Assembly (NCBI RefSeq): GCF_004924335.1
Contig: NZ_CP024633.1
Span: 1,488,001 to 1,552,000 of the forward strand
Direction of reading: 5' to 3'
DNA: 64,000 nt
From: Mycobacteroides salmoniphilum
GTDB lineage: Bacteria > Actinomycetota > Actinomycetes > Mycobacteriales > Mycobacteriaceae
Below, in pieces: positions 1 through 8,605 of this stretch (its first letter is position 1; each line of letters opens with the position of its first letter). Under the pieces are notes generated by a model, which saw only the letters and a program-made list of their open reading frames with translations, was not told the DNA's origin and ran no database searches. A program made the position numbers and the translations under genes.

Positions 1-42
1 CGTGGTCGCCGGGTCGTCAATATTCTCCCGGTCGACGCTTAA
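1..42 (+). CDS. rpmA: 50S ribosomal protein bL27, C-terminal end (partial)
   Basis: The first 13 codons read RGRRVVNILPVDA followed by TAA, which fits the basic C-terminal tail of mycobacterial L27. The next gene is obgE, and rpmA-obg is a conserved order, so this is taken as the end of rpmA. The rest of the gene lies outside the window. The assignment rests on a short tail plus context. Confidence 0.7.
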   Translation, partial: RGRRVVNILPVDA

Positions 43-46
43 TTGG

Positions 47-79
47 TGTTCTGTGTTCGGTATGACCGAGCACAGAACA
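47..79 (+). promoter_or_regulatory. Near-perfect hairpin between rpmA and obgE
   Basis: TGTTCTGTG (47-55) pairs with CACAGAACA (71-79), and the inner TCGGT (57-61) pairs with ACCGA (65-69) around an ATG triloop. One T-G wobble sits between the two stems. There is no T-run after it, so it does not look like a Rho-independent terminator. It ends about 4 nt before the AAGGAGG ribosome binding site of obgE and could act on processing of the rpmA-obgE message or on obgE translation. Confidence 0.6.
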
Positions 80-95
80 GTGTGAAGGAGGCTTA

Positions 96-1544
96 ATGCC
101 TCGTTTTGTTGACCGTGTTGTCATCCATGCCAGGGCAGGTACCGGCGGTCATGGCTGCGCTTCGGTGCATCGCGAGAAGTTCAAACCGCTCGGCGGCCCT
201 GACGGCGGCAACGGTGGTCGTGGCGGCAGTGTGATTCTCGAAGTGGATCCGCAGGTGCATACCCTGCTGGACTTCCACTTCCATCCGCACGTGCAGGCAC
301 CCAACGGCACGCAGGGTATGGGTGGGCATCGCAGCGGCGCCAACGGCGACGACCTGATTCTCCGGGTGCCCGACGGCACCGTCGTGCTCGACGATGACGG
401 CCGGATCCTTGCCGACTTGGTCGGCGCCGGTACGCGTTTCGACGCGGCCGCCGGTGGCAGGGGCGGACTGGGCAACGCCGCGTTGGCGTCGCGTGCCCGC
501 AAGGCCCCCGGATTCGCCTTGCTCGGTGAGGACGGAGCAGAAGCAGACCTCACCCTCGAACTGAAAACCGTCGCCGATGTTGGGCTGGTTGGTTTCCCGT
601 CGGCGGGTAAATCGTCTCTGGTCTCGGTGCTTTCGGCCGCAAAGCCGAAGATCGCCGACTATCCGTTCACGACATTGGTGCCCAACCTGGGCGTGGTGAC
701 CACCGGAGAGCACTCCTTTGTGATGGCCGATGTCCCCGGCCTGATCCCTGGCGCGGCCGATGGGCGCGGGCTGGGTCTGGAGTTCCTGCGGCATATCGAG
801 CGCTGCGCGGTGCTGGTTCACGTTGTTGACTGCGCGACGCTGGAACCCGGCCGCGACCCAGTGTCCGATATCGACGCCCTGGAAAATGAGTTGGCGCGGT
901 ATCAACCGACGTTGCAAGCTGATTCTGTGTTGGGTGATCTGGCCGACCGGCCTCGCGCGGTGGTGCTGAACAAGGTGGACGTGCCTGAGGCCGCCGAACT
1001 TGCCGACTTCGTCACCGAAGAGGTCTCCAAACGCGGCTGGCCGGTCTTCCAGGTATCCACGCTGACTCGGGATGGGTTACGGCCGTTGACCTTCGCGCTG
1101 TGGGAGATGATCACGGCGGCCCGCGCCGCGCAGCCCACACAGGTGAAGACCCGTGCGGTGATCCGGCCTGTCCCGGTCGACGAGAGTGGCTTCACCGTGA
1201 TCCCCGACCCGGAGAACCCCGGCGGATTCGTGGTGCGCGGAGTGCGTCCCGAACGCTGGATTCGCCAGACCAACTTCGAAAACGACGAGGCCGTGGGCTA
1301 TCTCGGCGACCGGCTGGCGCGCCTGGGTGTCGAAGATCAGCTGCTCAAGCTGGGGGCACAGCCCGGCTGCGCGGTCACCATCGGCGCTATGACCTTCGAT
1401 TGGGAGCCGCAGACCCCGGCGGGTGTCGACGTGACTCTCAGTGGGCGCGGCACCGATTCACGCATCGACAAGATCGATCGAGTGGGCGCGTCCGAGCGTC
1501 GCCAGGCCCGGCGGGTGCGCCGTGGGCAGGTGGAGCCGGAGTGA
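96..1544 (+). CDS. obgE: Obg family GTPase
   Basis: Essential ribosome-assembly and stress GTPase that acts in the cytoplasm on the 50S subunit. The 482-aa product has the glycine-rich Obg fold in residues 1-160 ([15 protein letters not shown]), a G domain with P-loop GFPSAGKSS near residue 166, DVPG switch and NKVD near residue 290, and a C-terminal OCT domain from about 350. The ATG is preceded by a strong AAGGAGG at 84-90. Its stop overlaps the GTG of proB by 4 nt, so the two are probably translationally coupled. Confidence 0.97.
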   Translation: MPRFVDRVVIHARAGTGGHGCASVHREKFKPLGGPDGGNGGRGGSVILEVDPQVHTLLDFHFHPHVQAPNGTQGMGGHRSGANGDDLILRVPDGTVVLDDDGRILADLVGAGTRFDAAAGGRGGLGNAALASRARKAPGFALLGEDGAEADLTLELKTVADVGLVGFPSAGKSSLVSVLSAAKPKIADYPFTTLVPNLGVVTTGEHSFVMADVPGLIPGAADGRGLGLEFLRHIERCAVLVHVVDCATLEPGRDPVSDIDALENELARYQPTLQADSVLGDLADRPRAVVLNKVDVPEAAELADFVTEEVSKRGWPVFQVSTLTRDGLRPLTFALWEMITAARAAQPTQVKTRAVIRPVPVDESGFTVIPDPENPGGFVVRGVRPERWIRQTNFENDEAVGYLGDRLARLGVEDQLLKLGAQPGCAVTIGAMTFDWEPQTPAGVDVTLSGRGTDSRIDKIDRVGASERRQARRVRRGQVEPE

Positions 1545-2647
1545 CCACGGGTGTGCGGGCACGCCAAGCAATTCAGGCGGCACGCACCGTCGTGGTGAAG
1601 GTCGGTACCGCTGCCCTCACGGACGCGACCGGAACATTCAGTGCCGACCGGATGGAGTACCTCGTCGAGGCCATCGAGGGCCGGATGAAGGCCGGGTCCG
1701 ATGTGGTGATCGTGTCCTCGGGAGCGATCGCGGCCGGCATGGTTCCGCTCGGATTGACCAAGCGCCCCACGGATTTAGCGACCAAGCAGGCGGCGGCCAG
1801 TGCGGGCCAGGTTGCGCTCATCAGTGCCTGGAGCGCGGCCTTCGCGCGTTATCAGCGCACCGTGGGCCAGGTGCTGTTGACTGCCCACGACATCTCCATG
1901 CGCGTGCATCACACCAACGCGCAGCGCACACTCGAAAAGCTCCGGGCATTGCATGCGGTGGCCGTGGTGAACGAGAACGACACCGTGGCCACCAACGAGA
2001 TCCGCTTCGGGGACAACGACCGACTGTCGGCGCTTGTCGCTCATCTCGTGGGTGCCGATGCATTGGTATTGCTCTCCGACATCGACGGGCTGTACGACTC
2101 TGACCCCCGAAAGGGAAATGCGCGCTTCATTTCCGAGGTAAGTGGACCGGAGGATCTGGGCGGTGTGATCGCCGGACCGGGTGGTTCCCGCGGCACCGGG
2201 GGAATGGCGTCGAAACTCTCTTCGGCCCTGTTGGCCGCGGACGCCGGTGTCCCGGTGCTGCTGGCCTCGGCGACCGAGGCAGAGGCGGCGCTGGGGGACG
2301 GATCCTGCGGAACTGTGTTTGCCGCGCGACCGCAACGCATGTCGGCCCGCAAGTTCTGGGTGCGTTATGCAGCGGAGGCGACGGGTGCGCTGAGCCTTGA
2401 CGCGGGTGCCGTGCGCGCGGTGGTGGCATCGCGCCGTTCCTTGTTGCCCGCCGGAATTACCGAGGTGTCCGGGCGCTTCCACGGTGGCGATGTGGTCGAA
2501 CTTCGCGATGCCGATGGCGCGATGGTCGGTCGCGGCGTGGTGGCCTATGACGCCGCCGAGCTGGCAACCATGCTGGGCCGTTCCACCAGTGAGCTTCCCG
2601 AGGACCTGCGGCGCCCTGCGGTGCATGCCGACGACCTCGTCACCTGA
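1541..2647 (+). CDS. proB: Glutamate 5-kinase
   Basis: First step of proline synthesis: phosphorylates L-glutamate to glutamyl-5-phosphate. The product has 368 aa. An amino-acid kinase domain begins with [11 protein letters not shown] and includes [10 protein letters not shown] and [10 protein letters not shown]-terminal PUA domain covers about residues 275-355. The GTG at 1541 overlaps the obgE stop (GTGA) and matches the family start; the longer open frame upstream is only read-through inside obgE. The partner gene proA lies 3.7 kb downstream, separated by the secreted-protein array and rbsK. Confidence 0.96.
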   Translation: MTTGVRARQAIQAARTVVVKVGTAALTDATGTFSADRMEYLVEAIEGRMKAGSDVVIVSSGAIAAGMVPLGLTKRPTDLATKQAAASAGQVALISAWSAAFARYQRTVGQVLLTAHDISMRVHHTNAQRTLEKLRALHAVAVVNENDTVATNEIRFGDNDRLSALVAHLVGADALVLLSDIDGLYDSDPRKGNARFISEVSGPEDLGGVIAGPGGSRGTGGMASKLSSALLAADAGVPVLLASATEAEAALGDGSCGTVFAARPQRMSARKFWVRYAAEATGALSLDAGAVRAVVASRRSLLPAGITEVSGRFHGGDVVELRDADGAMVGRGVVAYDAAELATMLGRSTSELPEDLRRPAVHADDLVT

Positions 2648-2691
2648 GCGTTTCGCGCCTTACTCGAAAGAGTGGCGCATCGCATCGGCGC

Positions 2692-2703
2692 CTGATAGAA
2701 ATT
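2692..2703 (+). promoter_or_regulatory. Shared 12-bp motif upstream of the first secreted paralogue
   Basis: CTGATAGAAATT occurs here and again at 4174-4185, each time in the leader of a member of the four-gene secreted array. A common promoter part or operator is possible, or a remnant of duplication. The motif is visible; its function is inferred. Confidence 0.35.
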
Positions 2704-2786
2704 GACAGCTGGTTCACAGCTTGGGGTAGGTCCCCCAATTTCGACGCGGCGTGTGCTGTGCGCTGGTCAGGCACGGAGGGGTACCG

Positions 2787-3425
2787 ATGGCAGGGCGGTT
2801 GACCGGGGTCATGAGTGCGGTGGTGATTGCGCTGGGCGCGGTGACATCGTCCGCCGTCGCCGCAGCGACATCGACCGACGAAAGCCAGATCCGGCAGGTG
2901 GTTGCCGCCGAGCTGACCGCACTGCGGGCGCTCGATCCCACTGCCTACGCCCAGAACTTCTGTGCCGAGTACCGCGATGCGTACCAGGCGTGGGTGCAGC
3001 GGAACATCACGCCGCCGCCCGTCGAGGATCTTGAGGGGGCCAATCCGAAGAGACTGACTTCGGTGCTGCGCAAGAACTTCCCCACAGTGTCGGATGCCGC
3101 GATCCAGGCTTTCGTCGATGCTGCCACCGAAGGTGATCGGGAGGCGTATCACCAGGCGTGGCGCGGGATTCTGCGGGAAGAGTTCTCCCACTACTCATAT
3201 CGGGTGCGGCAGGTGCACGTCACCGGCGACCAGGCCGAGGTGACGGTCCAGGCCACACTGGGCAAGGCATCGGGCACCGTCCCATGGCAGTTCCTTCGCG
3301 AGAGCGGCGACTGGACGGACTGCACGGCTCCACCGGTCACACCCGATTCCGCGGCACCCTCCCTAAAGGGTGAAGCGTCCCAGGGACTTCTCGGTGAGAT
3401 CGGCGATGTGCGTGCAGCGGGATAG
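2787..3425 (+). CDS. Secreted protein, member 1 of a four-gene tandem family (NTF2/DUF4878-like)
   Basis: Product of 212 aa with a signal peptide (MAGRLTGVMSAVVIALGAVT...AVA|A) and a mature part beginning TSTDESQIR. The ATG at 2787 is preferred over the GTG at 2751 because GGAGGGG lies just before it and the signal peptide starts there. It shares with its three neighbours an N-terminal D-E-x-Q-I-R-like helix, a C-x-x-Y/V-R-D motif (FCAEYRDAY, about residue 55) and a C-terminal W-x-D-C (DWTDC) motif. The two cysteines could form a disulfide after export. The fold call (small alpha+beta, NTF2-like) is tentative and the function is unknown. Confidence 0.8.
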   Translation: MAGRLTGVMSAVVIALGAVTSSAVAAATSTDESQIRQVVAAELTALRALDPTAYAQNFCAEYRDAYQAWVQRNITPPPVEDLEGANPKRLTSVLRKNFPTVSDAAIQAFVDAATEGDREAYHQAWRGILREEFSHYSYRVRQVHVTGDQAEVTVQATLGKASGTVPWQFLRESGDWTDCTAPPVTPDSAAPSLKGEASQGLLGEIGDVRAAG

Positions 3426-3459
3426 TGACGGGAAACAACTGGATCGAAGGAGAATGACC

Positions 3460-4080
3460 ATGTCAAAAAATGTCTTCGCTTGGTTGGCAACGCTTTTCGT
3501 GGCCATCGGGCTGGTTGCGCAGACTGCTGTCGCAAGCGCCACCGCGGCAGATGAGGCCGAGATCCGGGATGTCACCGCTGGACGGCTGTCGGCGCTGCAG
3601 GCTGTGGACGCGGTGCAATACGCGTCGTTCTTCTGCGGCAACGTTCGGGACAAGATCGAATCGGATTGGGGGCAATCGTTCTCCCCACCCGAGGTCAGCC
3701 GTTTGGAGGGCGCGAACCTGAAGAAGCTGCGCGCGAAGGTTCGCGAGGTGTTTCCCCTGGCGTCACACGCAGCCGTTGAGGACTTCGTGACCGCGGTGGA
3801 CAACCAAGACCAGCAGGCATTGTCGTCGGCGTGGCACCGGTTCTGGGTGGAGACTTTCGCGCACCTGACCTTCAAGGTCACCAAGGTGACGGTGAACGGC
3901 GATACGGCCAACGCGACCATCGCGTTCCGCAATACCGGCGGGCGTGGCAACGAGCCGAGGAAGTTCGTGCGCGAGGACGGGGCCTGGAAGGACTGCACAC
4001 CCGAAGCCACGCAAACCGAAACAGCGATCGGCAACGATGAGCCGCTGCTGGAGGCCCTCACCGGCGCCGAGGGCTCATAG
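3460..4080 (+). CDS. Secreted protein, member 2 of the tandem family
   Basis: Product of 206 aa with an N-terminal signal peptide (MSKNVFAWLATLFVAIGLVAQTAVASA). The ATG at 3460 lies 7 nt after AAGGAG (3447-3452); the in-frame ATG at 3454 is too close to that site, and the upstream extension overlaps member 1. Conserved family features: DEAEIRDVTAGRLSALQ, FFCGNVRDK, a V-x-x-F-V-x-A-V-D segment, and AWKDCTPEA near the end. Closest in layout to member 1 (both have LEGAN-x-K-x-L). The reaction or partner is unknown; it probably acts in the periplasm or outside the cell. Confidence 0.8.
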   Translation: MSKNVFAWLATLFVAIGLVAQTAVASATAADEAEIRDVTAGRLSALQAVDAVQYASFFCGNVRDKIESDWGQSFSPPEVSRLEGANLKKLRAKVREVFPLASHAAVEDFVTAVDNQDQQALSSAWHRFWVETFAHLTFKVTKVTVNGDTANATIAFRNTGGRGNEPRKFVREDGAWKDCTPEATQTETAIGNDEPLLEALTGAEGS

Positions 4081-4173
4081 ATTTCGGGGCTGATCGCGGC
4101 GTCACGAGCGCGATCTCCGCACGCCCGTTGGCTGGTAGGTTTGCTCGGTCAGGGTGCACGAGCTGATCTGGAC

Positions 4174-4185
4174 TGATAGAAATTA
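4174..4185 (+). promoter_or_regulatory. Second copy of the 12-bp motif, upstream of member 3
   Basis: An exact repeat of CTGATAGAAATT, 38 nt before the ATG of the lipoprotein member of the array. Confidence 0.35.
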
Positions 4186-4222
4186 GCTCGGAGACGAGTG
4201 GTCAATACGAGCGAGGGTTGTC

Positions 4223-4843
4223 ATGGTTTGCCGGAGATGGGCCGGAGTGGTGCTGCTGGGGGCGCTGCTGTTCGGTGGGGTGGGTTGCACGCAAACCGTG
4301 GCGGGGGACGGTCAGCCGAATGCTGAGGCGCTCGCCACGACGCGCGACGAGAATCAGATCAAGGCCCTGATCGAGAAGCAGAACACGTACACCTCGAGCT
4401 TTGACTTCGCGAAGCTGGCCGAGACCAAGTGCGCCAAGTACCGGGATGCCACCGCACAGAGCGGACCGCCCATCCCGCCGATGAGCGAAATCGCGCCGCC
4501 CGAGATCGCCACGGTGCCTGGCGCCGGGGATGCGTTGCGTGGGTTGCTGGCTCAAAAGTTCCCCACGGTGCCGCAAGATGTCATCAATGCGGTGGTCGAC
4601 AGTCTTGTCGCGCAGGACGAGCAGGCGTACCAGACGGCGATGCGCAATCTGCTGAAATCGCTCATCACCGTCAAGGTCACCGATGTCCAGAACATCGAAA
4701 TCAAGGGTGACCAGGCCACCGCGGATATCACGATCACCACCACGTCGGGAAACAAGACGCCCTCTGAGGAGAAGCAGACCGTCAAGTACGTCAAGGAAGA
4801 CGGAAAGTGGCTGGACTGCGCGCCGCCGACTGGCGGGTCCTAG
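4223..4843 (+). CDS. Lipoprotein, member 3 of the tandem family
   Basis: Product of 206 aa. The N-terminus MVCRRWAGVVLLGALLFGGVGC carries a lipobox (GVGC), so this member is predicted to be membrane-anchored, unlike members 1 and 2. The shared pattern follows: DENQIKALIEKQ, KCAKYRDAT, a run ending LRGLLAQKFPTVPQDVINAVVDSL, and KWLDCAPPTG close to the end. It starts 142 bp after member 2, with its own leader containing the CTGATAGAAATT motif, so it may have its own promoter. Function unknown. Confidence 0.82.
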   Translation: MVCRRWAGVVLLGALLFGGVGCTQTVAGDGQPNAEALATTRDENQIKALIEKQNTYTSSFDFAKLAETKCAKYRDATAQSGPPIPPMSEIAPPEIATVPGAGDALRGLLAQKFPTVPQDVINAVVDSLVAQDEQAYQTAMRNLLKSLITVKVTDVQNIEIKGDQATADITITTTSGNKTPSEEKQTVKYVKEDGKWLDCAPPTGGS

Positions 4844-4913
4844 CCCGAACGTAACGGACCCGGTGTCCTGCGGCGATACCGTGATGAAGTACTGCCAACC
4901 AGGGGAGGGAACC

Positions 4914-5456
4914 GTGAAGCGAACGCTTGTAGTCATCGCGGCGGTTGCCATGCTGGCCACGCTCGGGGCCCCCGCCGCGGGTGCGGCGCCCAACCGCGAC
5001 GCGGTGTCAGAACATGTCCGGGCCTGGGAAAAGGCATACAACGACGTCGACACCAACAAAATCGGCGACCTGACCTGCGATAAGTATCGCGACCGCGAAA
5101 TGGCGAACAACGAGTCGCGGATCCCGACGTGGGACGATTTCACCAAGACCAAGGATCTGTACGCCAAGTTTCCCAAGTTCGCTCAAGAAACTCTCGATCA
5201 GCTACTCGACGCCGCCAAACGCAAGGACGCCGCCGCTTTCCGGCAGGCGTCGGTGCAGGTAGTGCGCGAGAACGCGCATCTGACGGTGACCAACATCGAC
5301 AAGGTCAATGTCATCGAGGCCAAGAACGCGACGGCGACGGTGACCACGTCGTTGGTGTGGGGTAACGACTCGCCCAAGACCACCACGTCCGATTGGTACC
5401 TGACCTACGAACGCGACGCCTGGCGGTACTGCAACCCGGTGCTGACCGTCCGCTGA
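4914..5456 (+). CDS. Secreted protein, member 4 of the tandem family
   Basis: Product of 180 aa. The GTG at 4914 follows AGGGGAGGGA (4901-4910) and opens a signal peptide (VKRTLVVIAAVAMLATLGAPAAGAAP). The longer upstream open frame overlaps member 3 and is rejected. It is the most divergent member: TCDKYRDRE and a C-terminal AWRYCNPVL keep the two cysteines, but D of the W-x-D-C motif is replaced. It ends 2 nt from the stop of the convergent rbsK. Confidence 0.8.
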   Translation: MKRTLVVIAAVAMLATLGAPAAGAAPNRDAVSEHVRAWEKAYNDVDTNKIGDLTCDKYRDREMANNESRIPTWDDFTKTKDLYAKFPKFAQETLDQLLDAAKRKDAAAFRQASVQVVRENAHLTVTNIDKVNVIEAKNATATVTTSLVWGNDSPKTTTSDWYLTYERDAWRYCNPVLTVR

Positions 5457-5458
5457 TT

Positions 5459-6325
5459 TCAGGCCCCCTTGAGCGATAGCTCGATCCTGGCCGCCGACGG
5501 AGCACAGTTCCCGGCGCCGGTGCGCAGTGTGGCGAGCGCGCCGGCCACATTCGCCCGGCGCAGGGCGGTCTCGGCTCCGTGGGGCCACCACGCCGCCAGC
5601 ACACCGGCGAACACGTCACCGGCACCGGTGGTGTCGATTGGCCGCACCGGATACGACGGAACCGTGATCTCGCCTTGAGGGCTGCGGTAACGCGATCCCT
5701 CGTCGCCCAGTGTGGTCACCAGGTGCCGCGACGGGTACAGCCAGGATCTCGCCTCGGTCTCGTTGACGACGACCACGCTCGCGCGAAAGGCCAGCTCCGC
5801 CAGATCGGGTGAGCGCTCGGGTATCGGGGAAGCATTGAGTATGAATTGCTTACCGGCGGCGGCGGCCCACCGCGCCGCCGTCAGAGCGATCGGAACCGGG
5901 ATCTCCAATTGACACAGCAACACGTCGTGCGAACAGATGATGTCTTTGTGCACCTTCTCGTCCAAAGTGAAGGCACTGTTGGCCCCGGGGGCCACCACGA
6001 TGGAGTTCTCGCCGGAATCCTCCACGGTGATGGCGGCCATTCCGCTGGGGCCGTCCACCTCGACCAGCCCGTCGATACCAATGTTGTTATCTGCCAAGTG
6101 AGATCGCAGCATGGGTGCGGCGCCGTCGGACCCCACCGCTCCGATGAACTGGACCGAGGCGCCGGCACGCGCTGCGGCGACGGCCTGATTGGCGCCCTTG
6201 CCTCCGGGAGCGGGCAGGGCCGATGTCGCCAGCACCGTCGCACCTGGCGTGGGCAGCTCCTCCACCCGCAACGTCAGATCCATGTTGACGCTGCCGAGGA
6301 CACATACTGTGGCTAACTCGGTCAC
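5459..6325 (-). CDS. rbsK: Ribokinase (PfkB family)
   Basis: Phosphorylates ribose (or a related sugar) with ATP for entry into pentose phosphate metabolism. The product has 288 aa. PfkB signatures: GSVNMDLTLRVEELP at the start, GGKGANQAVAAARAG near residue 38, and DTTGAGDVFAGVLAAW near residue 235 with the catalytic Asp. It starts with GTG at 6325. The strand is opposite to both neighbours, with only 2 nt to the array upstream and a 56-bp gap to proA that must hold divergent promoters. No transporter or regulator accompanies it, so the exact sugar is uncertain. Confidence 0.87.
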   Translation of the reverse strand: MTELATVCVLGSVNMDLTLRVEELPTPGATVLATSALPAPGGKGANQAVAAARAGASVQFIGAVGSDGAAPMLRSHLADNNIGIDGLVEVDGPSGMAAITVEDSGENSIVVAPGANSAFTLDEKVHKDIICSHDVLLCQLEIPVPIALTAARWAAAAGKQFILNASPIPERSPDLAELAFRASVVVVNETEARSWLYPSRHLVTTLGDEGSRYRSPQGEITVPSYPVRPIDTTGAGDVFAGVLAAWWPHGAETALRRANVAGALATLRTGAGNCAPSAARIELSLKGA

Positions 6326-6381
6326 CCGCCTAGGCTAGTCCTGGCGCAGCTACATTTCGGGCACCCGGATACCCTGACACG

Positions 6382-7686
6382 ATGAGCGTTTCAACCAACG
6401 AGTTGGCCGCACCCACGGCGGACGTCTCCGGTGTCGCCGCGGATCTGCGCGCGGACGTTCATGATGCCGCCCGGCGGGCGCGGGTCGCTGCCCGCGATCT
6501 GGCCCGGCTGACCGCGGACACGAAGAACATCGCGCTTCGTGCGGCGGCCGATGCGATTGTCGCCGCCACCGATTCGGTCATCACCGCCAACGCCGATGAC
6601 CTGCAGCGAGCTCGGGACGCCGGTATCGGGGTGGCCATGCTCGATCGACTCGCTCTGGACGAGCGCCGGATCGCCGGTATCGCCGACGGGCTACGCCAGG
6701 TCGCTGGTCTGCCGGACCCCGTCGGCGAGGTACTGCGTGGCTCCACCCGGCCCAACGGACTGCGGCTGCGTCAGATCAGGGTGCCGCTCGGGGTGGTCGG
6801 CATGGTGTACGAGGGGCGACCGAACGTCACGGTCGATGCTTTCGGATTGACTCTTAAGTCGGGCAACGCGGTGCTGCTGCGCGGCAGCTCTTCGGCCGCA
6901 ACCTCCAACACCGAACTCGTGCGGGTGCTGCGTGAATCGCTGGTCGCCAGCGGGCTGCCCGCCGATGCCGTGCAACTGCTCGACAGCCAGGACCGGGTGA
7001 CGGTGACCCATCTCATCCAGGCGCGCGGCCTGGTCGACGTCGTGATTCCGCGCGGCGGGGCCGGTCTCATCGACGCCGTGGTCCGCGACGCGCAGGTGCC
7101 CACCATTGAAACCGGGGTCGGCAATTGCCATGTGTACGTGCATGCCGATGCCGACCTCGAGCTGGCCGAGCGGATCCTGTTGAACTCCAAGACACGTCGC
7201 CCGAGCGTGTGCAATGCCGCGGAGACGCTCCTCATAGACCGTGATATCGCGGAGGTCGCGGTGCCGCGACTGATCGGCGCGCTGCAGGCCGCCGGGGTCA
7301 CCGTGCACGGCGATCTGACAGTGCCGGGCGTCGTTCCGCTGACCGAGGCGGACTTCGGCACCGAATACCTATCGTTGGATATCGCGGCCGCAGTCGTCGA
7401 CGACCTCGACGCCGCGGTTCGCCACATCGAGCAGTACTCCAGTGGACACACCGATGCCATCGTTACCGCGAATCTCGGTGCGGCCCAGGAATTCACCGAT
7501 CGTGTCGACAGCGCGGCCGTGATGGTCAACGCCTCCACCGCGTTCACCGACGGCGAGCAGTTCGGCTTCGGCGCGGAAATCGGCATCTCGACACAGAAGC
7601 TGCACGCCCGCGGCCCCATGGGGCTGCCCGAACTGACCACAACCAAGTGGATCGTCTTCGGAGACGGTCAGATCCGTCCCGCCTAA
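6382..7686 (+). CDS. proA: Glutamate-5-semialdehyde dehydrogenase (gamma-glutamyl phosphate reductase)
   Basis: Second step of proline synthesis: reduces glutamyl-5-phosphate with NADPH. The product has 434 aa, typical for the family, with an ALDH-like fold. Recognisable blocks are [30 protein letters not shown], the catalytic-Cys region [12 protein letters not shown] near residue 276, and the C-terminal [13 protein letters not shown]. It lies 13 nt before the MoxR gene. ProB acts before it in the pathway and is encoded 3.7 kb upstream. Confidence 0.97.
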   Translation: MSVSTNELAAPTADVSGVAADLRADVHDAARRARVAARDLARLTADTKNIALRAAADAIVAATDSVITANADDLQRARDAGIGVAMLDRLALDERRIAGIADGLRQVAGLPDPVGEVLRGSTRPNGLRLRQIRVPLGVVGMVYEGRPNVTVDAFGLTLKSGNAVLLRGSSSAATSNTELVRVLRESLVASGLPADAVQLLDSQDRVTVTHLIQARGLVDVVIPRGGAGLIDAVVRDAQVPTIETGVGNCHVYVHADADLELAERILLNSKTRRPSVCNAAETLLIDRDIAEVAVPRLIGALQAAGVTVHGDLTVPGVVPLTEADFGTEYLSLDIAAAVVDDLDAAVRHIEQYSSGHTDAIVTANLGAAQEFTDRVDSAAVMVNASTAFTDGEQFGFGAEIGISTQKLHARGPMGLPELTTTKWIVFGDGQIRPA

Positions 7687-7699
7687 CACCTGGAGCACC

Positions 7700-8605
7700 G
7701 TGTCTGACTCTCTTCGCGCAAGCGGCTCATCGCAGGACCGAACCGAGACCGCGCCGATGTTCACGAGCATCGACGACGTCATCGCCCGGCTGGCCGAGAC
7801 CGGATACCTCGCGGACACCGCCACGGCGACGGCGGTATTTCTTGCCGACCGGCTGGGCAAGCCGCTCCTGGTGGAAGGGCCCGCGGGCGTCGGTAAGACC
7901 GAATTGGCCAGGGCGGTGGCGCAAACCACGGGCTCAGGCCTGGTGCGTCTGCAGTGCTATGAAGGCGTCGACGAGGCACGCGCACTCTACGAGTGGAACC
8001 ACGCCAAGCAGATCTTGCGTATCCAGGCCGGGTCGGGCAACTGGGACGAGACCAAGACCGATGTTTTCGCCGAGGAATTCCTGCTGTCGCGGCCACTGCT
8101 CACCGCGATCCGCCGCGAGGAACCCACGGTTCTGCTCATCGACGAGACCGATAAGGCCGATATCGAGATCGAGGGCCTGCTGCTGGAGGTGCTCAGTGAT
8201 TTCGCGGTCACCGTCCCCGAGTTGGGCACCATCCAGGCCACCCGCAAGCCGTTCGTTCTCCTGACCTCCAACGCCACCCGTGAGCTCTCCGAGGCGCTCA
8301 AGCGCCGCTGCCTGTTCCTGCACATCGATTTCCCCGATGCCGAGCTGGAACGACGCATTCTGCTCAAACGGGTGCCGGAGCTGCCTGCCGCGCTCGCGGA
8401 GGAGCTGGTGCGCATCATCGGAGTGCTGCGCAACATGCAGCTCAAGAAGGTTCCCTCGGTGGCCGAGACCATCGACTGGGGGCGCACCATTCTGGCGCTC
8501 GGCCTGGACACCCTTGACGACGCCGTCATCGCCTCGACGCTCGGCGTGATTCTCAAACATCACTCTGACCAGCAGCGGGCCGCGGGAGAGCTGAGGCTGA
8601 ACTAA
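7700..8605 (+). CDS. MoxR-type AAA+ ATPase
   Basis: Product of 301 aa with Walker A GPAGVGKTE (about 60-68), Walker B LLIDETDKAD (about 145) and the sensor region LTSNATRELSEALKRRC. MoxR ATPases work as chaperones with a VWA-domain partner, and the next gene, overlapping by 1 nt, is such a partner. The GTG at 7700 has TGGAG before it and is chosen; the ATG at 7757 is an alternative. If the GTG is used, residues 4-11 (SLRASGSS) come from the dispersed 22-bp repeat, which is unusual. Confidence 0.88.
   Translation: MSDSLRASGSSQDRTETAPMFTSIDDVIARLAETGYLADTATATAVFLADRLGKPLLVEGPAGVGKTELARAVAQTTGSGLVRLQCYEGVDEARALYEWNHAKQILRIQAGSGNWDETKTDVFAEEFLLSRPLLTAIRREEPTVLLIDETDKADIEIEGLLLEVLSDFAVTVPELGTIQATRKPFVLLTSNATRELSEALKRRCLFLHIDFPDAELERRILLKRVPELPAALAEELVRIIGVLRNMQLKKVPSVAETIDWGRTILALGLDTLDDAVIASTLGVILKHHSDQQRAAGELRLN
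7710..7731 (-). repeat. Dispersed 22-bp element, copy 1
   Basis: Exact copy, in reverse orientation, of the element whose core reads ATGAGCCGCTTGCGCGAAG. It lies 10 nt inside the predicted MoxR ORF. The other exact copies are at 10084-10105, 25363-25384 and 63609-63630. Confidence 0.85.
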
